Below are positions 42,177-53,802 of a stretch of DNA of 64,000 nt, in pieces. Position 1 is the first letter of the stretch. Each line of letters starts with the position of its first letter. Source of the stretch: Annulohypoxylon bovei var. microspora (lineage: Eukaryota; Ascomycota; Sordariomycetes; Xylariales; Hypoxylaceae). Location: the NCBI GenBank assembly GCA_022836615.1, contig MU405235.1, positions 280,639 to 344,638 on the forward strand, written 5' to 3'. The position numbers and the translations under genes are program-made. The notes under the pieces were generated by a model that did no database searches, had not been told where the DNA came from, and saw only the letters and a list, made by a program, of their open reading frames with translations.

Positions 42177-43958
42177 ATGTCCTCCATACAGTTCAACCCG
42201 GCTCCATCAGGATTGCCTTCGTCGAATTCTTCCGATAGCCCAGCTTCTGAATCCCGTCCTGAAGAAGAAGATGGCATAGCTCCTAACCCTGCTGGGACCG
42301 AGCATTCTTCGGTCGCTTCCGAATTACTCCTCAACGCCGTCAGGGATGTCAGGCAGATTATAAGACTCGTTCAGTGTCAGGTATGCTCCAAAATCTTACG
42401 AGAGCCAACGACCTTGCCGTGTGGCCATAGTCTCTGCAGGCAATGCGTGCCTCAGACACATGTACGGACTAATATCTCTTGGCCAGCAACGGCTAACCGA
42501 CTTCGCGGCTTCGAATGTCCATTTGGCGACTGTAGAAAAGAACATGCGCTCGGGGATTGTTCAGTCGATGTCACATTAAATAAGGCCCTGGCCATTATTG
42601 AGACGATCGTCCAGCAAGATCGGGATGTCACGAGATTTTCTGATGTTTCCACGCATATTACAGTGCAAGACCAATGGGATGTTGCTGGGGTTCCTTCACT
42701 CGCGAAGAAGGAAAGCGAACCTAATGTGCTGAAAGGAGGCCGTATCGTAGCAACTTATGCATTGGCAGAACTCGGCAAGCTGGATTATGGGTGCGAGGTA
42801 TCTTACTCTTCTGTGAGTATAGGAGATGATCCGGCCGGGCAGTTCGACACGGCCGTACTGGCACAGTTGAAGGATTCTGTTAGGACGGAAATGGACTGCC
42901 AAGTTTGCTACGCACTATTCCTAGATCCGTTAACGACGACCTGTGGACACACGTTTTGTCGAGGTTGCCTCCATCGCATTCTAGATCACTCAGATCTCTG
43001 TCCAATCTGCAGGCGTACGTTGTCGATACAAGCTCAGGTCAATCAACAATCTTATCCGTCAAACGAGCGGCTATGTAAGATTATCAACGGGTTCTGGGCC
43101 GATCTGGTGGCGCTCCGCTCGCAAGCGTATAGGCTCGAACAAGAGGCCAATCACGGCGGGTATGACACTGCGCTTTTTGTATGTACGCTCTCGTTTCCGC
43201 GCATGCCAACCTTCCTGCATGTTTTCGAGCCGCGCTATCGGTTGATGATCCGCCGAGCGATGGAGGGTGATCGGACGTTTGGTATGGTAGTTCATACGCC
43301 TGCTCGTACTCCCGATGGTCCTGACTTTATGGAGCTTGGAACCCTGCTCCGTATTGTCAATATCGAGTTTTTCCCAGATGGACGAAGCCTTTTAGAAACG
43401 GTTGGTGTTTCTCGCTTCCGAGTGACCGGTCACGGCTGGTTGGACGGGTATGTCGTTGGGAATATCGAGAAAATAGACGACATCAGCGTGGCGGAAGAAG
43501 AATCCATAGAGGCATCAGAAACGATGCGTACCCATGGTATACGGGAGTTGGCTACTGTACCACCAAGTTCGAACTCAACACATCCAGAACAAGCTGTACC
43601 CGTTCGTTCTCGTACGGTATCTGTAACATTAGATGACTTGGAGACGATGTCGACCAGGGAGCTAGTTGAAGCCGGCGTCGATTTTGTCACGAGAATGCGA
43701 GCTCAGAGCGTCACCTGGCTTACAGCCCGAGTCTTGGCTATCTACGGTGAATGTCCAACGGAGCCGGCAATATTTCCTTGGTGGCTGGCTAGCATCTTGC
43801 CGGTTAAGGATGGTGAAAAGTATAGACTGTTGGGTACGTCGAGCGTACGTGAGAGGTTGAAGATGTGTTGCCGGTGGATTATAGAATGGGAGTCAAGCAG
43901 ATGGTTAGTTCCCGAACTCCTTCCTTATACCTCCCTAGCACATTCTATGAAGTTGTGA
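42177..43958 (+). CDS. Double-RING, LON-substrate-binding domain protein (LONRF-like E3 ligase)
   Basis: Open frame of 593 residues. RING 1 begins at C67 and C70, with C82, H84, C87, C90, C114 and C119 as further ligands. RING 2 is canonical at 241-278 (CQVC ... CGHTFC ... CPIC). A LON N-terminal (La) substrate-binding domain follows from about 324 (LFVCTLSFPRMPTFLHVFEPRYR) to about 560. This is the architecture of LONRF proteins and of fungal CrgA-type regulators, presumed ubiquitin ligases without protease activity. The 3' end is uncertain: a GTTAGT donor at 43904 can join an acceptor ending at 43968 or 43988, replacing the last residues after SSRW by 22 or 6 others. The frame as read simply runs through that donor. 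Confidence 0.85.
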   Translation: MSSIQFNPAPSGLPSSNSSDSPASESRPEEEDGIAPNPAGTEHSSVASELLLNAVRDVRQIIRLVQCQVCSKILREPTTLPCGHSLCRQCVPQTHVRTNISWPATANRLRGFECPFGDCRKEHALGDCSVDVTLNKALAIIETIVQQDRDVTRFSDVSTHITVQDQWDVAGVPSLAKKESEPNVLKGGRIVATYALAELGKLDYGCEVSYSSVSIGDDPAGQFDTAVLAQLKDSVRTEMDCQVCYALFLDPLTTTCGHTFCRGCLHRILDHSDLCPICRRTLSIQAQVNQQSYPSNERLCKIINGFWADLVALRSQAYRLEQEANHGGYDTALFVCTLSFPRMPTFLHVFEPRYRLMIRRAMEGDRTFGMVVHTPARTPDGPDFMELGTLLRIVNIEFFPDGRSLLETVGVSRFRVTGHGWLDGYVVGNIEKIDDISVAEEESIEASETMRTHGIRELATVPPSSNSTHPEQAVPVRSRTVSVTLDDLETMSTRELVEAGVDFVTRMRAQSVTWLTARVLAIYGECPTEPAIFPWWLASILPVKDGEKYRLLGTSSVRERLKMCCRWIIEWESSRWLVPELLPYTSLAHSMKL

Positions 43959-44820
43959 AATTTGACAGGCGCTCATTTACCTGCATAGGCAATGGAATGA
44001 GCTGTCCTGAGGCTAAGTCGCTACAGATCGGGCTTTGAATACTAACTCAGTTTATCAATGCCTCCAGGACCCTTTCCGATTGCTGTGTCTTGTGACAAGC
44101 AGTCAAATTCGTATACGTTATCATCACAAAGCCCATCGGTTGCTTTTCTAAAGTAATCGATTAGCAAGCAAGCATTCGACCATTAATTGTAGAGAAGCTC
44201 GAAAGACGCTACGAGTTGAGAGGGCTGACGCCTGAAGGAGTTTTGCTATTTCCTCCACTGTTTAGCATCGCATCGACATATTATCATCGTCATTATCATA
44301 TTAGTGATACCATCAGAGCGCTAGCATTGCGATCGAGTAGATCTAAGGAGTCTGTCTATTTATTCGCACAGAGCATTGTATCATACATACATACCTAGTC
44401 GTTATTAGAAGTTATGGTGAAAGAAGAAACGATATTGTATATAGCATCTGTATCTTAGGATATAATGAAATACCCCTATTCCCCTTGTTCCAACGAAGTT
44501 GTAATGATTTATTGAGTCCTCGACCATTTTATACATAATACATAGGTATACATAGCGTATAGGCAAATAGCCGAGATACGTAATTTGCGGGGCGATTTTC
44601 CTAGCGGGCGTAACTTTATATCATCTTCAGCTTAGGAGGTATTATTACTCACACTACAACATCATATGTTCCTATACTACATCGTCACTGTCAGCACTTG
44701 CAATAACCTATATCGTAGTAAACCGGTGAGAACGATCCATTAGTTTCAAATTGGAGTCTTAAAACTCACTTTTAACTAAGATACTACCTCCTCAAATCCT
44801 TAGACTGTTGCAGAACGATC
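43959..44820. other. Intergenic region with possible last exon of the double-RING gene
   Basis: If the terminal intron is used, coding sequence would end at about 44037 or 44010. The remainder has no supported gene and holds the promoter of the UPF0045 gene. Confidence 0.45.
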
Positions 44821-45630
44821 ATGGATTACTCGCATGTTGCGACGCCCGAACGGTGTTATGCCGACTTCTGTCTGATCCCAGTGAGTTAGCTTATTCTTGT
44901 GTCTGAGTATTTCTTAGGCATCGCGGATTTGCTTGTTGGTTCTAGGAGCTTACACATACGCACAGGTCGGCACTGGCAGCGTTTCGGTAGCTGAGGAAGT
45001 AGCTGAGGTTCAGAGACTACTCAAGGCGAGCGGGCTGACGTACACTATGCATTCTGCTGGGACTACCGTCGGTCAGTTTCCTCTTTTCTTGCCTTCTCCA
45101 TCTACACTCTGGCCTTCATATCTACCTATTCGTGTTATACATGTCCTACCTTTCCTAACAAATAGACATAAGTTTGGAATTTACCACTAGCCCCTTATTT
45201 GAATAAAACCTGGTTTTCTTTTACCGACTACCCATTTATACCTCTACCTATCTTGAATTGCTCTGCTCACTTGCATACTACTAGAGGGATCATGGGACGA
45301 GGTCATGAGAGTCATCGGACAAGCCCATAGCGTTGTACATTCTAAAGGGGTCGTTAGAGTCCAGTCATCGATGAGAGTCGGCACTAGGTATGTTGCATTT
45401 TGACCTACTTAACTCTTTCAAGAAATCCATCCATCCACCTATCTATCACAGCCTCAAAAGATATGATGCTGTCCTGTTTTCTCCGAGTAAGAATCACAAT
45501 AGTCAAGAGCGACATAGACTAACTCATGATGCGTATTACTACTCTTACTAGGACGGACAAGAAACAGACAGCAAAGGACAAAGTCAATCGGGTAGAGAAT
45601 ATATTAGCCAAGGAAGACACCGGCTCTTGA
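44821..45630 (+). CDS. UPF0045 / MTH1187-family thiamine-binding-like protein (Ecm15-like), four exons
   Basis: Predicted join: 44821-44880, 44966-45071, 45285-45387, 45552-45630, giving 115 residues. The gene is split so finely that no long open frame shows it. Introns are 85, 213 and 164 nt, long for this window, and all phases agree (GTGAGT, GTCAGT and GTATGT donors). The product reads RCYADFCLIPVGTGS near the start, then LTYTMHSAGTTVEGSWDEV, VVHSKGVVRVQSSMRVG and TRTDKKQTAKDKV, which together match the MTH1187/YqgV ferredoxin-like family. Members form tetramers, and some bind thiamine or its pyrimidine. The cellular role in fungi is unknown; the yeast homolog ECM15 was named from a cell-wall screen. 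Confidence 0.9.
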
Positions 45631-46005
45631 ACTGCCCCTAGATCGTACGAAGAAGGGAACATACGGACATTCCTTCATCAAGTTATAGACATAACCAGAG
45701 AGCACTAGTAGTGCGTGATTAAACCACGCTTTGCACCAGCGTCTGCAGAGTACCTAGCAAGCAAAGCAACAGACAGCATTAACAAACGAATATCATACAT
45801 TTATTTAAACAGAGCTCGCGGACGTACGCCTTAGATGCATGTTTCCGACATAACCCCCCTTTTTTTGCTACACATACAAGTCAAACGTTGCCAGATACCA
45901 CTTTTGATACCTTGTCACCATTAATCGTCCCTTCGTCCGCACCTCATCCCCGCCCTTAAAAATATTCACGAGAGAAATATTCAAAACCCCCTTTAGCACA
46001 AGCAC
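45631..46005. other. Convergent 3' intergenic region
   Basis: 375 bases between two convergent genes, holding their 3' untranslated regions. No other feature seen. Confidence 0.6.
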
Positions 46006-47524
46006 TCAAGCTCGGAGCGTCTGCCTCTTGGAGGACTTGCGCATCTCCTTGTCCCTCTCCTTCTCGAGGTACTTCTTCTGTGCCCTGGCGTCTAGGGCGT
46101 TCAGCTCGGCGTCGCGCTTCGCTTTCTTGGTCCTGTCGCGCTCGGCCTGCCTCTCCTCGGCCTTCTCTTCCTCGGCCGCCTTCTGGATGTGCTTGATGTT
46201 CTCGTCTCGGACAGCCTTGACTTTTTTGATAACCTCCGGTCGGAAATGAGCGGAAGATGCTAGGTGATCGGAAATTCGTACAAAATACGATAGGAGCGGA
46301 GAAAGGTCATCGTAGTTGTTGGACGACGGGAGGCGGTATCGTAGGTAGAGGCGCTTGCGCGGAATCGTCTCTTCCATCCTACGGTCTGTTTAGCGATCTT
46401 CTCTTCTTTTGTAGTAATAAATTGGGCTAGGAGAGTGTTTAACTCCCCACGACCCAGAATATAAAAGACTTACTTCGTAGGCTTGTCAACGGGCTGGTCA
46501 CTTATAATGATATAGTCGAATAAATCTCCAGCCTTCTTAATGGCCGAGGCAAGCTCGTTAGTCAAAAGGGCTTCAGTGATCTCGGCGCTCTCGCTCATGA
46601 CTGTTGCCCAAATGGGTAGTTTCGAGTTATCCTTGGTGAAGGTGATAGACAAGTCATATCGCTCTTCTCGCAGTTGCTTCATCTTGTCTTTGTTGACAAC
46701 AGCCCAGACGAATCCATCAAAAGTGCTCTTGGAATCCTTGCTTCTCAGCTCAGCGGCGCCTGGGAGACCAGGGACTATCTGAGCCTCTTTACCATCGAAG
46801 GGGTAAATAACGGCTTCCACCGAATCCTCGGGGGCGGCAAAGCTGTCGAAAAAGAAGCTCAGAGCAGTCTCCAAGAAGGTCATAACTGGGTTGAAGCGCT
46901 TCTTCAGAGTCAACTTGGCATCCATGAACGCGACATTCTGTCGGCCAGTCGCGTACGTCGCATATTCGAAAAGGCTCTTGGCCTTCAGTAGCTTCTCGGG
47001 GTTTTGCTCAGATTGTTGAGATGTCGTCCCACCGAAGCCGACGACAGCGAACTCGCTGGTTAGGACCGGAGCGTGCGCTTTGATCCATGCCCTCGACTTA
47101 GCTCGGTTGAGCTTCGTGCCAATGAAGTGTAATGTGAAGATTACAGCGATGATGGCTAATATGACGCCCTCGGAGCGAAACTCGCTTAGACTATGGCGCT
47201 CATGGACATTGTACCACTTCGTGTAAGGAACGGCAGTAGGCGCAGGACCGCCAAGGGTAGCACCACTGGCAACGGATTCGAAAGGTACGGGAGATGGCGA
47301 AGGCGCATCAGCGAAATCGGCAAAATCTATGAGGGAATTGAAAGTTAGATCTTCATACTTTCTAGATATATATACACGAAAGAAGCAATATAAGATGTAG
47401 ATAGTTGTCGCGAACAATTGAGAATAGGTACTGTTTTAAAGGATAACTCACCTGAATCCGAGGATGGAACAGGAGTAGCAGAAGATTTGCCACCTCCGAC
47501 AATATTCTTTAGGAAATCCGCCAT
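46006..47524 (-). CDS. CCDC47-like ER membrane protein (DUF1682)
   Basis: Predicted join on the minus strand: 47524-47452, 47326-46474, 46378-46006, giving 432 residues. The introns are 125 and 95 nt with GTGAGT and GTAAGT donors, and phases agree. The first exon encodes MADFLKNIVGGGKSS. The second has one membrane helix (VILAIIAVIFTLHFIG) followed by the conserved DUF1682 body, including LPIWATVMSESAEITEALLT and FDYIIISDQPVDKP. The third exon ends in a long Lys/Glu-rich coiled coil (AEEEKAEERQAERDRTKK). Human CCDC47 belongs to the PAT/multipass translocon machinery at the ER and affects calcium handling. A similar membrane-protein biogenesis role is inferred. The gene shares a 400-bp divergent promoter with haspin. 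Confidence 0.88.
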
Positions 47525-47924
47525 GGTTGCGGGAGTCGCATAAATTAGTTGAGCGCGACGAGATGTTAAGAAGAGGAGAGACGAAGATGCGAGAAGACGG
47601 AAGACACGAGTCAAAAATTGGAGCTTCCGCAATCTCCAATAATCGCTTAGTGGCTTCCCTATCTGGGTCTTGGGGAGGTATCCACTAGAAATAGAACGCT
47701 AAAAGAGTTGGGGTTTCTTTTCTGTATTAGGGTTGGGGTCCCCATACTTTAATGTGGCTTACAAGATTCGTGGCTGATACAGTGTTGGCAGTGTTGGCAG
47801 TGTTACCCGGCAACCACAATTGTGTAAAGTCAATAATCATCGTCATTAACCTCTGAACTTAATGACAAGAAACAGTATGCAACAAATGTGAGCACAATCC
47901 AAGGCACGAAACAGCAATGTGAAG
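47525..47924. promoter_or_regulatory. Divergent promoter between CCDC47-like and haspin genes
   Basis: 400 bases separate two start codons on opposite strands. A tandem GTGTTGGCA pair (about 47783-47800) is visible. Shared control is possible but untested. Confidence 0.5.
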
Positions 47925-49593
47925 ATGTCGAAGCAAACATCTCTTCGGAAATATGGCAGGCAATCTAAGAAGGCCAAGAGTGACCGCTTGTTCGTCGAGT
48001 TACCACAGACACCAGTACGGATCCAGCCGAAAGCTGTGAAAGATGCCGTTCCTTCAGATACGGGAGCCTTTGACGAGTTAACCAACAAGGTTTCCGCCAT
48101 AAACCTTCAAGATGAAATCTCTATACCATCAGAGCCACTTAGGCGCTCTCCTAGGAGAAAAGAACCACACACTCCAACAGCTTCACCGCAGATTAAATCA
48201 ACAAAACTCCAAACACCCAAGATATTGAGTCCATCCAAGCCACAGATGGAAGAGAGCACAGAAGATGAAGAATCGGATGGGGAACTACAAGTACTATCCT
48301 GGTCCGACATATGTCCAGCAGGCGACAAGATCATCAAAATAGCGGAGGCTTCTTATGCTGAAGTATACCGCGTGACGAACGAGCGAGGGACCAGCATCAT
48401 CAAAGTCATTCGGATGGAATCCCCTATAAAAGCTCAGACAAAACCCCAGCAGAAGTCAGGTTTGGTCGACGAGGAACCGCATTCCGAGTCGGACCTGATG
48501 GGAGAGCTGAAGATCTCGGAATGGCTCGCCGATATACCCGGATTCGTCGTGTACAAGGAAAGGTATCTTGTGCAGGGGAAGGCTTGTAAGGAATTGCTCG
48601 AGACGCACCAGGCTTTTCACAAGAAGATAAAACGACAAGATCCAGACCGACTTCAGTTTTACCCTTCGCCCAGTCGGTATTTAGATGGCACGAGATTTCT
48701 GGTGGTTGAGCTAGGCGATGCGGGAACAGCCCTAGAAGACTTCCAGCTAGAGTCCGCGGACCAATTGTGGGACATATTCTTCCATGTCACCATCGCGTTA
48801 GCACGCGCCGAGGTTCACATTGAATTTGAGGTGAGTAGATCGAGTCACTTTTGCCAATATTCTTAGCTAATTGTAGAAGCATCGAGACCTCCACGAAGGA
48901 AACTTGTGCATACGAAAGACAGGGAACCCTGCTCTCCTCAAGGATCAAAATCATCCTAGCCTATTTGGATTCTCCGGCCTCGAAGTCACTATCCTCGACT
49001 ATGGTCTTTCTCGAGCGCACGCCGACAGCCAACTCGAAGATTCTCAGCCGATCGCTTATGATCTAGAACGAGATTTGAGCATATTCACTAGCGAGCACGC
49101 CCCGCAGTGCAAGGTCTATAGACGCATGAGGTCGTTTTTGCTGAGAGGAGATCGGGTATGCCTCCCACCGCAGCGTCACAAGACGGCCTATGAGGAGGGA
49201 GTCGACGGGCCGATTACGTGGGCCCAACATGAGCCATACACGAACGTCCTGTGGCTTGCGTACATCTACAAGTGGATGGTCGATCATTTCAGGGGGAGCA
49301 AGAAAGAGCTAAATGCCTTTAAACGCCTGACGAAAGAATTCTGGCAGTACCTCAATCCCGACGCCGACGACAGCGTCCCCGGCTTCGACAGCGCGAGCGA
49401 CATTGTGAGGTTTGCGCTAGACTCGGGATGGATAGAAGAGGACCAGTTGATAGAGGTCAGGGAAGACATCGAGAAATCGATATTATCCGTCTTGATGAGC
49501 GATGGCGACTTAGACAAGGACCTAGACGGCGAAGGGGATACGAAATCTCCTGTTCCGAGGTCACGAAGGAGACGACAACGGAATGCGGTGTAA
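47925..49593 (+). CDS. Haspin-like serine/threonine protein kinase
   Basis: Predicted join: 47925-48830 and 48877-49593, giving 540 residues. The intron is only 46 nt (GTGAGT ... TTGTAG). The N-terminal 120 residues are basic and Ser/Pro-rich. The kinase domain has Lys160 in SIIKVIRME as the ATP-anchoring lysine, HRDLHEGN at 304-311 with catalytic Asp306, and ILDYGLSRA with metal Asp343. Haspins lack the usual DFG and APE signatures. The LHEGN after HRD and the C-terminal helical block (EPYTNVLWLAYIYKWMVDHF) are family marks. Haspin phosphorylates histone H3 Thr3 at mitotic centromeres to recruit the chromosomal passenger complex. The start is the first ATG in frame (MSKQTSLRKYGRQ); an extension upstream would need GTG. 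Confidence 0.92.
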
Positions 49594-52036
49594 ATTGATG
49601 TTCTATGGCAATTGGAGTTGGGGCTAACGAGTATTGGAGACATGAATTTGCGTCTTTCAATAAGGTCGATTATTGAATAGACTTCATCTGGATGAATTCC
49701 ATGGGATGAAATGAGGCGCTACGCAATAGAAGTCTAAGAAACGATCGAGATAGCCTAAGTCAAAAGCCTACTCAGTTCATACTATCCAACTGGACCACAT
49801 TTAGTATTTTGTCAGAGCCAATGGCGTGCGTAGATGAGCTGGCGAACCGTGGTGCGAAGTCGCGCTACAGAAATTACTGATATCCGCGATATACACGTAA
49901 GAATGGCTTGCAAAGTAGACGGGTCGCATGAGCGGGACCGATGCGGCGTAGACTAGACATACCGCATCTCGCCAGCGAAGCGCTCGATGAAGCCGAGTTA
50001 GGTATTTTTAAACGATGCGGTCGGATATGTGTATGCCTGTGTTTTCGTGCCAAGGAGAGAAGCCCATCTGCGGTAACGGAATCCGTTGGTGCGCAGACCA
50101 AGTTCCAGAGCCGCGCGCAAGGGTAAGGTTCCTAAGGAAAAGCCTCTCCATTATATAGTAGGCCAAAGGGGCGAGGCGGTGGCTTTTCAGCTCGCCCACA
50201 TTCCGATGATACAATAATTCCCATCGGGATGGTAACTATTGCCGGTGTCACATCGTCTCCCGTTTTCCCGTACAACACTATTATGACATGTGTCCCGTAA
50301 TAGCGCAGAGCGATCCGAGCCTTGCTAAGTTTTAACGTGGATTCTTGTCTCGGTGCCCGATGTACATATCTCATCCGTACATGTATTAGTCGGGCAAATA
50401 TTAAGAGTAAGCCGCCGAGCAAACGGTTGACTCCTTGCAGCAAGAAGAGGGACAACCCCTTTCCTATTTTCCTGAACTTCCCCGACTCTTTTGTTGTATT
50501 CTCGTCAGATGATGATGGCTCCAGTTCGGGACCGACAAGCGTTTCGAAAATACAAAATAGTATAGCTTGTCGTGTTATACATACATTAAGTCGACAAGAT
50601 AGAAGTTGATTAAAAGTTGGCTAGTAAAAAGGAATTCGAGAAGCAGTTTCCCAATGGCGGTAGCAGCCCGAAATATTAGACCAATTAGATGCCAGATTTT
50701 AAACTTCACATCCATGACCCACATTAGCGTGGTTTCAGATCTACCCGAGCTTGATGGGAACAAACTATGGGTCTTTAGGCAGGTACCGATTTGCATGTAC
50801 CTCGCTTCTGGCCTTTTTTTATTCTTTTTTTATTAAAGGGGTAAAAGATCAGCTTCAACTTTTCATTCTCCTACAAAATAGCCCTGCGGTTACGACCCAC
50901 ACAGCTGCCCACAATGATCATAGACATGGTAAATTCGATCAATGGAAACAAAACGAAACATAATCCTGGCTTCACATCTTCTACCTAGGTAGTAGTCGAT
51001 CCATCATTCGCCTTATCGACCCGGTTGTAACGTAACGAGTCTACCGCTGCAGTGGACAGCTGAACGAGATATGGGCATGATGGCATCAACTTCATATGAT
51101 GATTTGACCATGATACGATAGGAATATGGTCTGTATAATCTTTATCTACTCTTTTGCTATACAATCAAACAATCATACACTTTGTACATTGTGTTCATCT
51201 TCACATACTAACTACCTAGGTACTACCGTCTATCATCTAAGTAGATGGTAGGAACAAATCTGACTCAGACCATGACGAGACGTTTATCCTTTTTGTGACT
51301 TTTATTTCTGGAAATATTCTCCAATCGATGTCTCTTTTCAGACCTTTTTTGCGGCGGGTTTGCCGCTAGCTCTGTCATTCCCCTGCATGAAGATTCAACG
51401 AATAGCTTCGCGCCAGCCATTCATTCCAATTCGTTGACGGGCGTGGCAGACGAACTGACCTATCATGTATTTTTCTCCTACCCAGCTCAACCTGCCAACC
51501 CCTTTCCCCCACCTTGACATCGATGGTTCTAGGTATCCCGTATTATTTACAAGGTGGGCTGGCCAAGTGCCATTCACACCATGCCTGGACTCCATAGCCT
51601 GAAGGAACTTGTTCCACTGAATTAATATACGAACGCCTCCGTAGTCTTGTGCATTTCCTTCTCTTCCTCTCTTTTCCCCTCCTCACCTCGTAACCTTTCT
51701 CTGCTGTGCTGGGTTTTAACCATTCCATTCATTTTTACTCACTTCACTCTTTAACTGCTCCGCCGGCTGAGTTTTTCATTCGTTTCACTAAACAAGTCTT
51801 TGTTTGTCCCTTCTTTCTACGTCAGATCGCCAGTATCAACCCTCAAGTCATACATTTTGAGTCACTATACGCAAGCTATCTACCAGACAATCCTTATTAA
51901 AAACTGCTCCGGCATTAGCATTTTGAAGAATTACATTCTCCGAGACAAGGACTCTAGAAACTACAATCACTTCCTTATCGTGTAGGGTACCGTATATTCT
52001 CGAGTCATACGAAAGGAGAACCCCTTAGAAACAGAC
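49594..52036. other. Intergenic region, 2.4 kb
   Basis: No gene supported. Open frames at 49874-50101, 50132-50455, 50322-50609 and 50606-50836 overlap one another on both strands without family signatures. It contains two ACCTAGGT palindromes (50983, 51214) and a small hairpin GCGGC/GCCGC (about 51352-51367). The last 350 bases are a pyrimidine-rich leader of the DUF1996 gene. Confidence 0.5.
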
Positions 52037-53802
52037 ATGAGGTTCGCAACCGTCGGTGCTCTGGCCTCCGTGGCCCCCTTGGCCGCGGCTGTCAAGACAG
52101 AAATGACTTTCGCCGTCTTACATTTCACCCGTAACCAGTTCTTGACCGAGGGTCCTATGGATCCCGTAGTAAACCCCGGAGAAGAGGCAACCCACTATCA
52201 TAGTATCATGGGAGGAAGCAACTTCGGCATCAGCACCCGAGGCGATGACTTGTTGAGCTCGGATTGCACCACGACCACTGTCAAGAATGATAAGAGCAAC
52301 TATTGGATTCCTAGTCTCTTCTTTCAGGATCCCAAGGATTCAACCAGTTTCGAGAAAGTGCCCCTGTATTACATGAACGTCTACTACTTGTAAGTTCTCC
52401 CCCGTTTATACGGATTCCAGAAGACATCTGTTTAGCTAATATGTATGTAGTTTTGAACCTACCAATGGCACTATCGAGCCATTCCCCGCCGGCTTGAAGA
52501 TGTTGAGTGGTGATTCCAAGACTAGAGACCCCCCTAAATTTGGAGGAGGGAGCAATCTTAATCCCAGCAATGGGCCGATTCAGCCAATTCAATGGACATG
52601 CCCTAGACAGAACTACGATCCCCCGTCTTACCCCGTAGACTCGGACGGGACTACGGCAGGTCTGCAGGATCCTAACAATAAGGGTGCGGGCGCAGGCTTC
52701 CCCTTTTACGACTGCGACGGCACCTACTCCCCCCTCCGACAGGACATCCACTTCCCCTCGTGCTATAACCCTGAGGCAGGCCTTGACGATTACGAAAACA
52801 ACATGGCATGGCCAACCACTGTCGATGGTCTGCTAGCTTGCCCGGCAGGATACGTCCATACGCCGCATCTTTTTTACGAAGTATATTGGGACACGCCCTC
52901 GTTCAAGGACAGGTGGACTCCTGATGGAAAGTCGCAGCCTTTCGTCCTGTCTAACGGAGACGCCACCGGTTACAGCTCGCACGGTGACTTTATTTCGGGT
53001 TGGGATCAGGACACTCTCCAGACCATCATTGACACCTGCAACGTTGGCACAACTGGAATGGAGAACTGCCCGAATATCCCCGGCGGCGTCAACGACAACA
53101 AGGACTGCGAAATCAAGCCGGCTATCGGCACCATGGTAGCTGTTTCTGAAGTGTTGAATGCGCTCCCGCTCAACTGCCCCGTCACCGGCTGGGGTAAGGG
53201 TGGTGTTTCCAGCGGTTCTGGTTCAGACTCGTCCGAGTCATCCGAGTCATCGTCGTCTAAGCCTGCGTCCTCGACCGTGAGTAGCATCCAGCCTCGTTTA
53301 TTTCCATTTCTGGCATATTTTGGGAGTCTTTTTCTTTATCATGCGAGCTCTTATTCCTGAGCACGGCCCGATACCCCGAATCATGACTACTTTACCTAAA
53401 TGTAGTATTTACTAACCCCGGATACTGTAGTATCCCACAAGCACCGCCACGAAAGAGTCTTCTCATGCAGAGACAACTCAGAAGAGCGAGGCAACTGAGA
53501 CAGCCGCGTCATCTTCATCCGCCACCGGAATTGCCTTCCTTGAGATCTCTAGTGGAGTTTCTAGTTCGACCGCAGCAGCCACAACGCCTACCGTTACTAC
53601 TGCGGCCGAGGCGTCTGCCGCGGGATCATCCGAGGCTGGAGATCTTGAGATCTCGACGGTCTATGATATCGTCACCGTCACAGTCACAACTACTGTACAA
53701 CCCGAATCTACACCTGCCCCTCTGCGCAGGCGTCGCGCGCCCCTCCGCAGCCACGGCCACTTAAAGCGTCACCTCGAGGGTGGATTCGCAGGTCGCCGAT
53801 AG
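52037..53802 (+). CDS. Secreted DUF1996-domain protein
   Basis: Predicted join: 52037-52389, 52451-53276, 53431-53802, giving 516 residues. The introns are 61 and 154 nt (GTAAGT and GTGAGT donors; ACTAACC branch point in the second). A signal peptide covers about residues 1-18 (MRFATVGALASVAPLAAAV). The DUF1996 domain covers about 30-360 and includes HYHSIMGGSNF near its start and YSPLRQDIHFPSCYNP, CPAGYVHTPHLFYEVYWDT and SSHGDFISGWDQDTL further on. A Ser/Thr-rich linker follows, then a second Ser/Thr-rich part with VYDIVTVTVTTTVQP and a basic Arg-rich end from exon 3. The DUF1996 family is common in mould secretomes and its function is unknown. The stalk looks O-glycosylated, and no GPI signal is visible. 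Confidence 0.9.

Noticed and set aside
50132..50836. Cluster of overlapping frames of 73-107 residues
   Set aside because: Frames on both strands overlap, with no family signature or convincing splice pattern.
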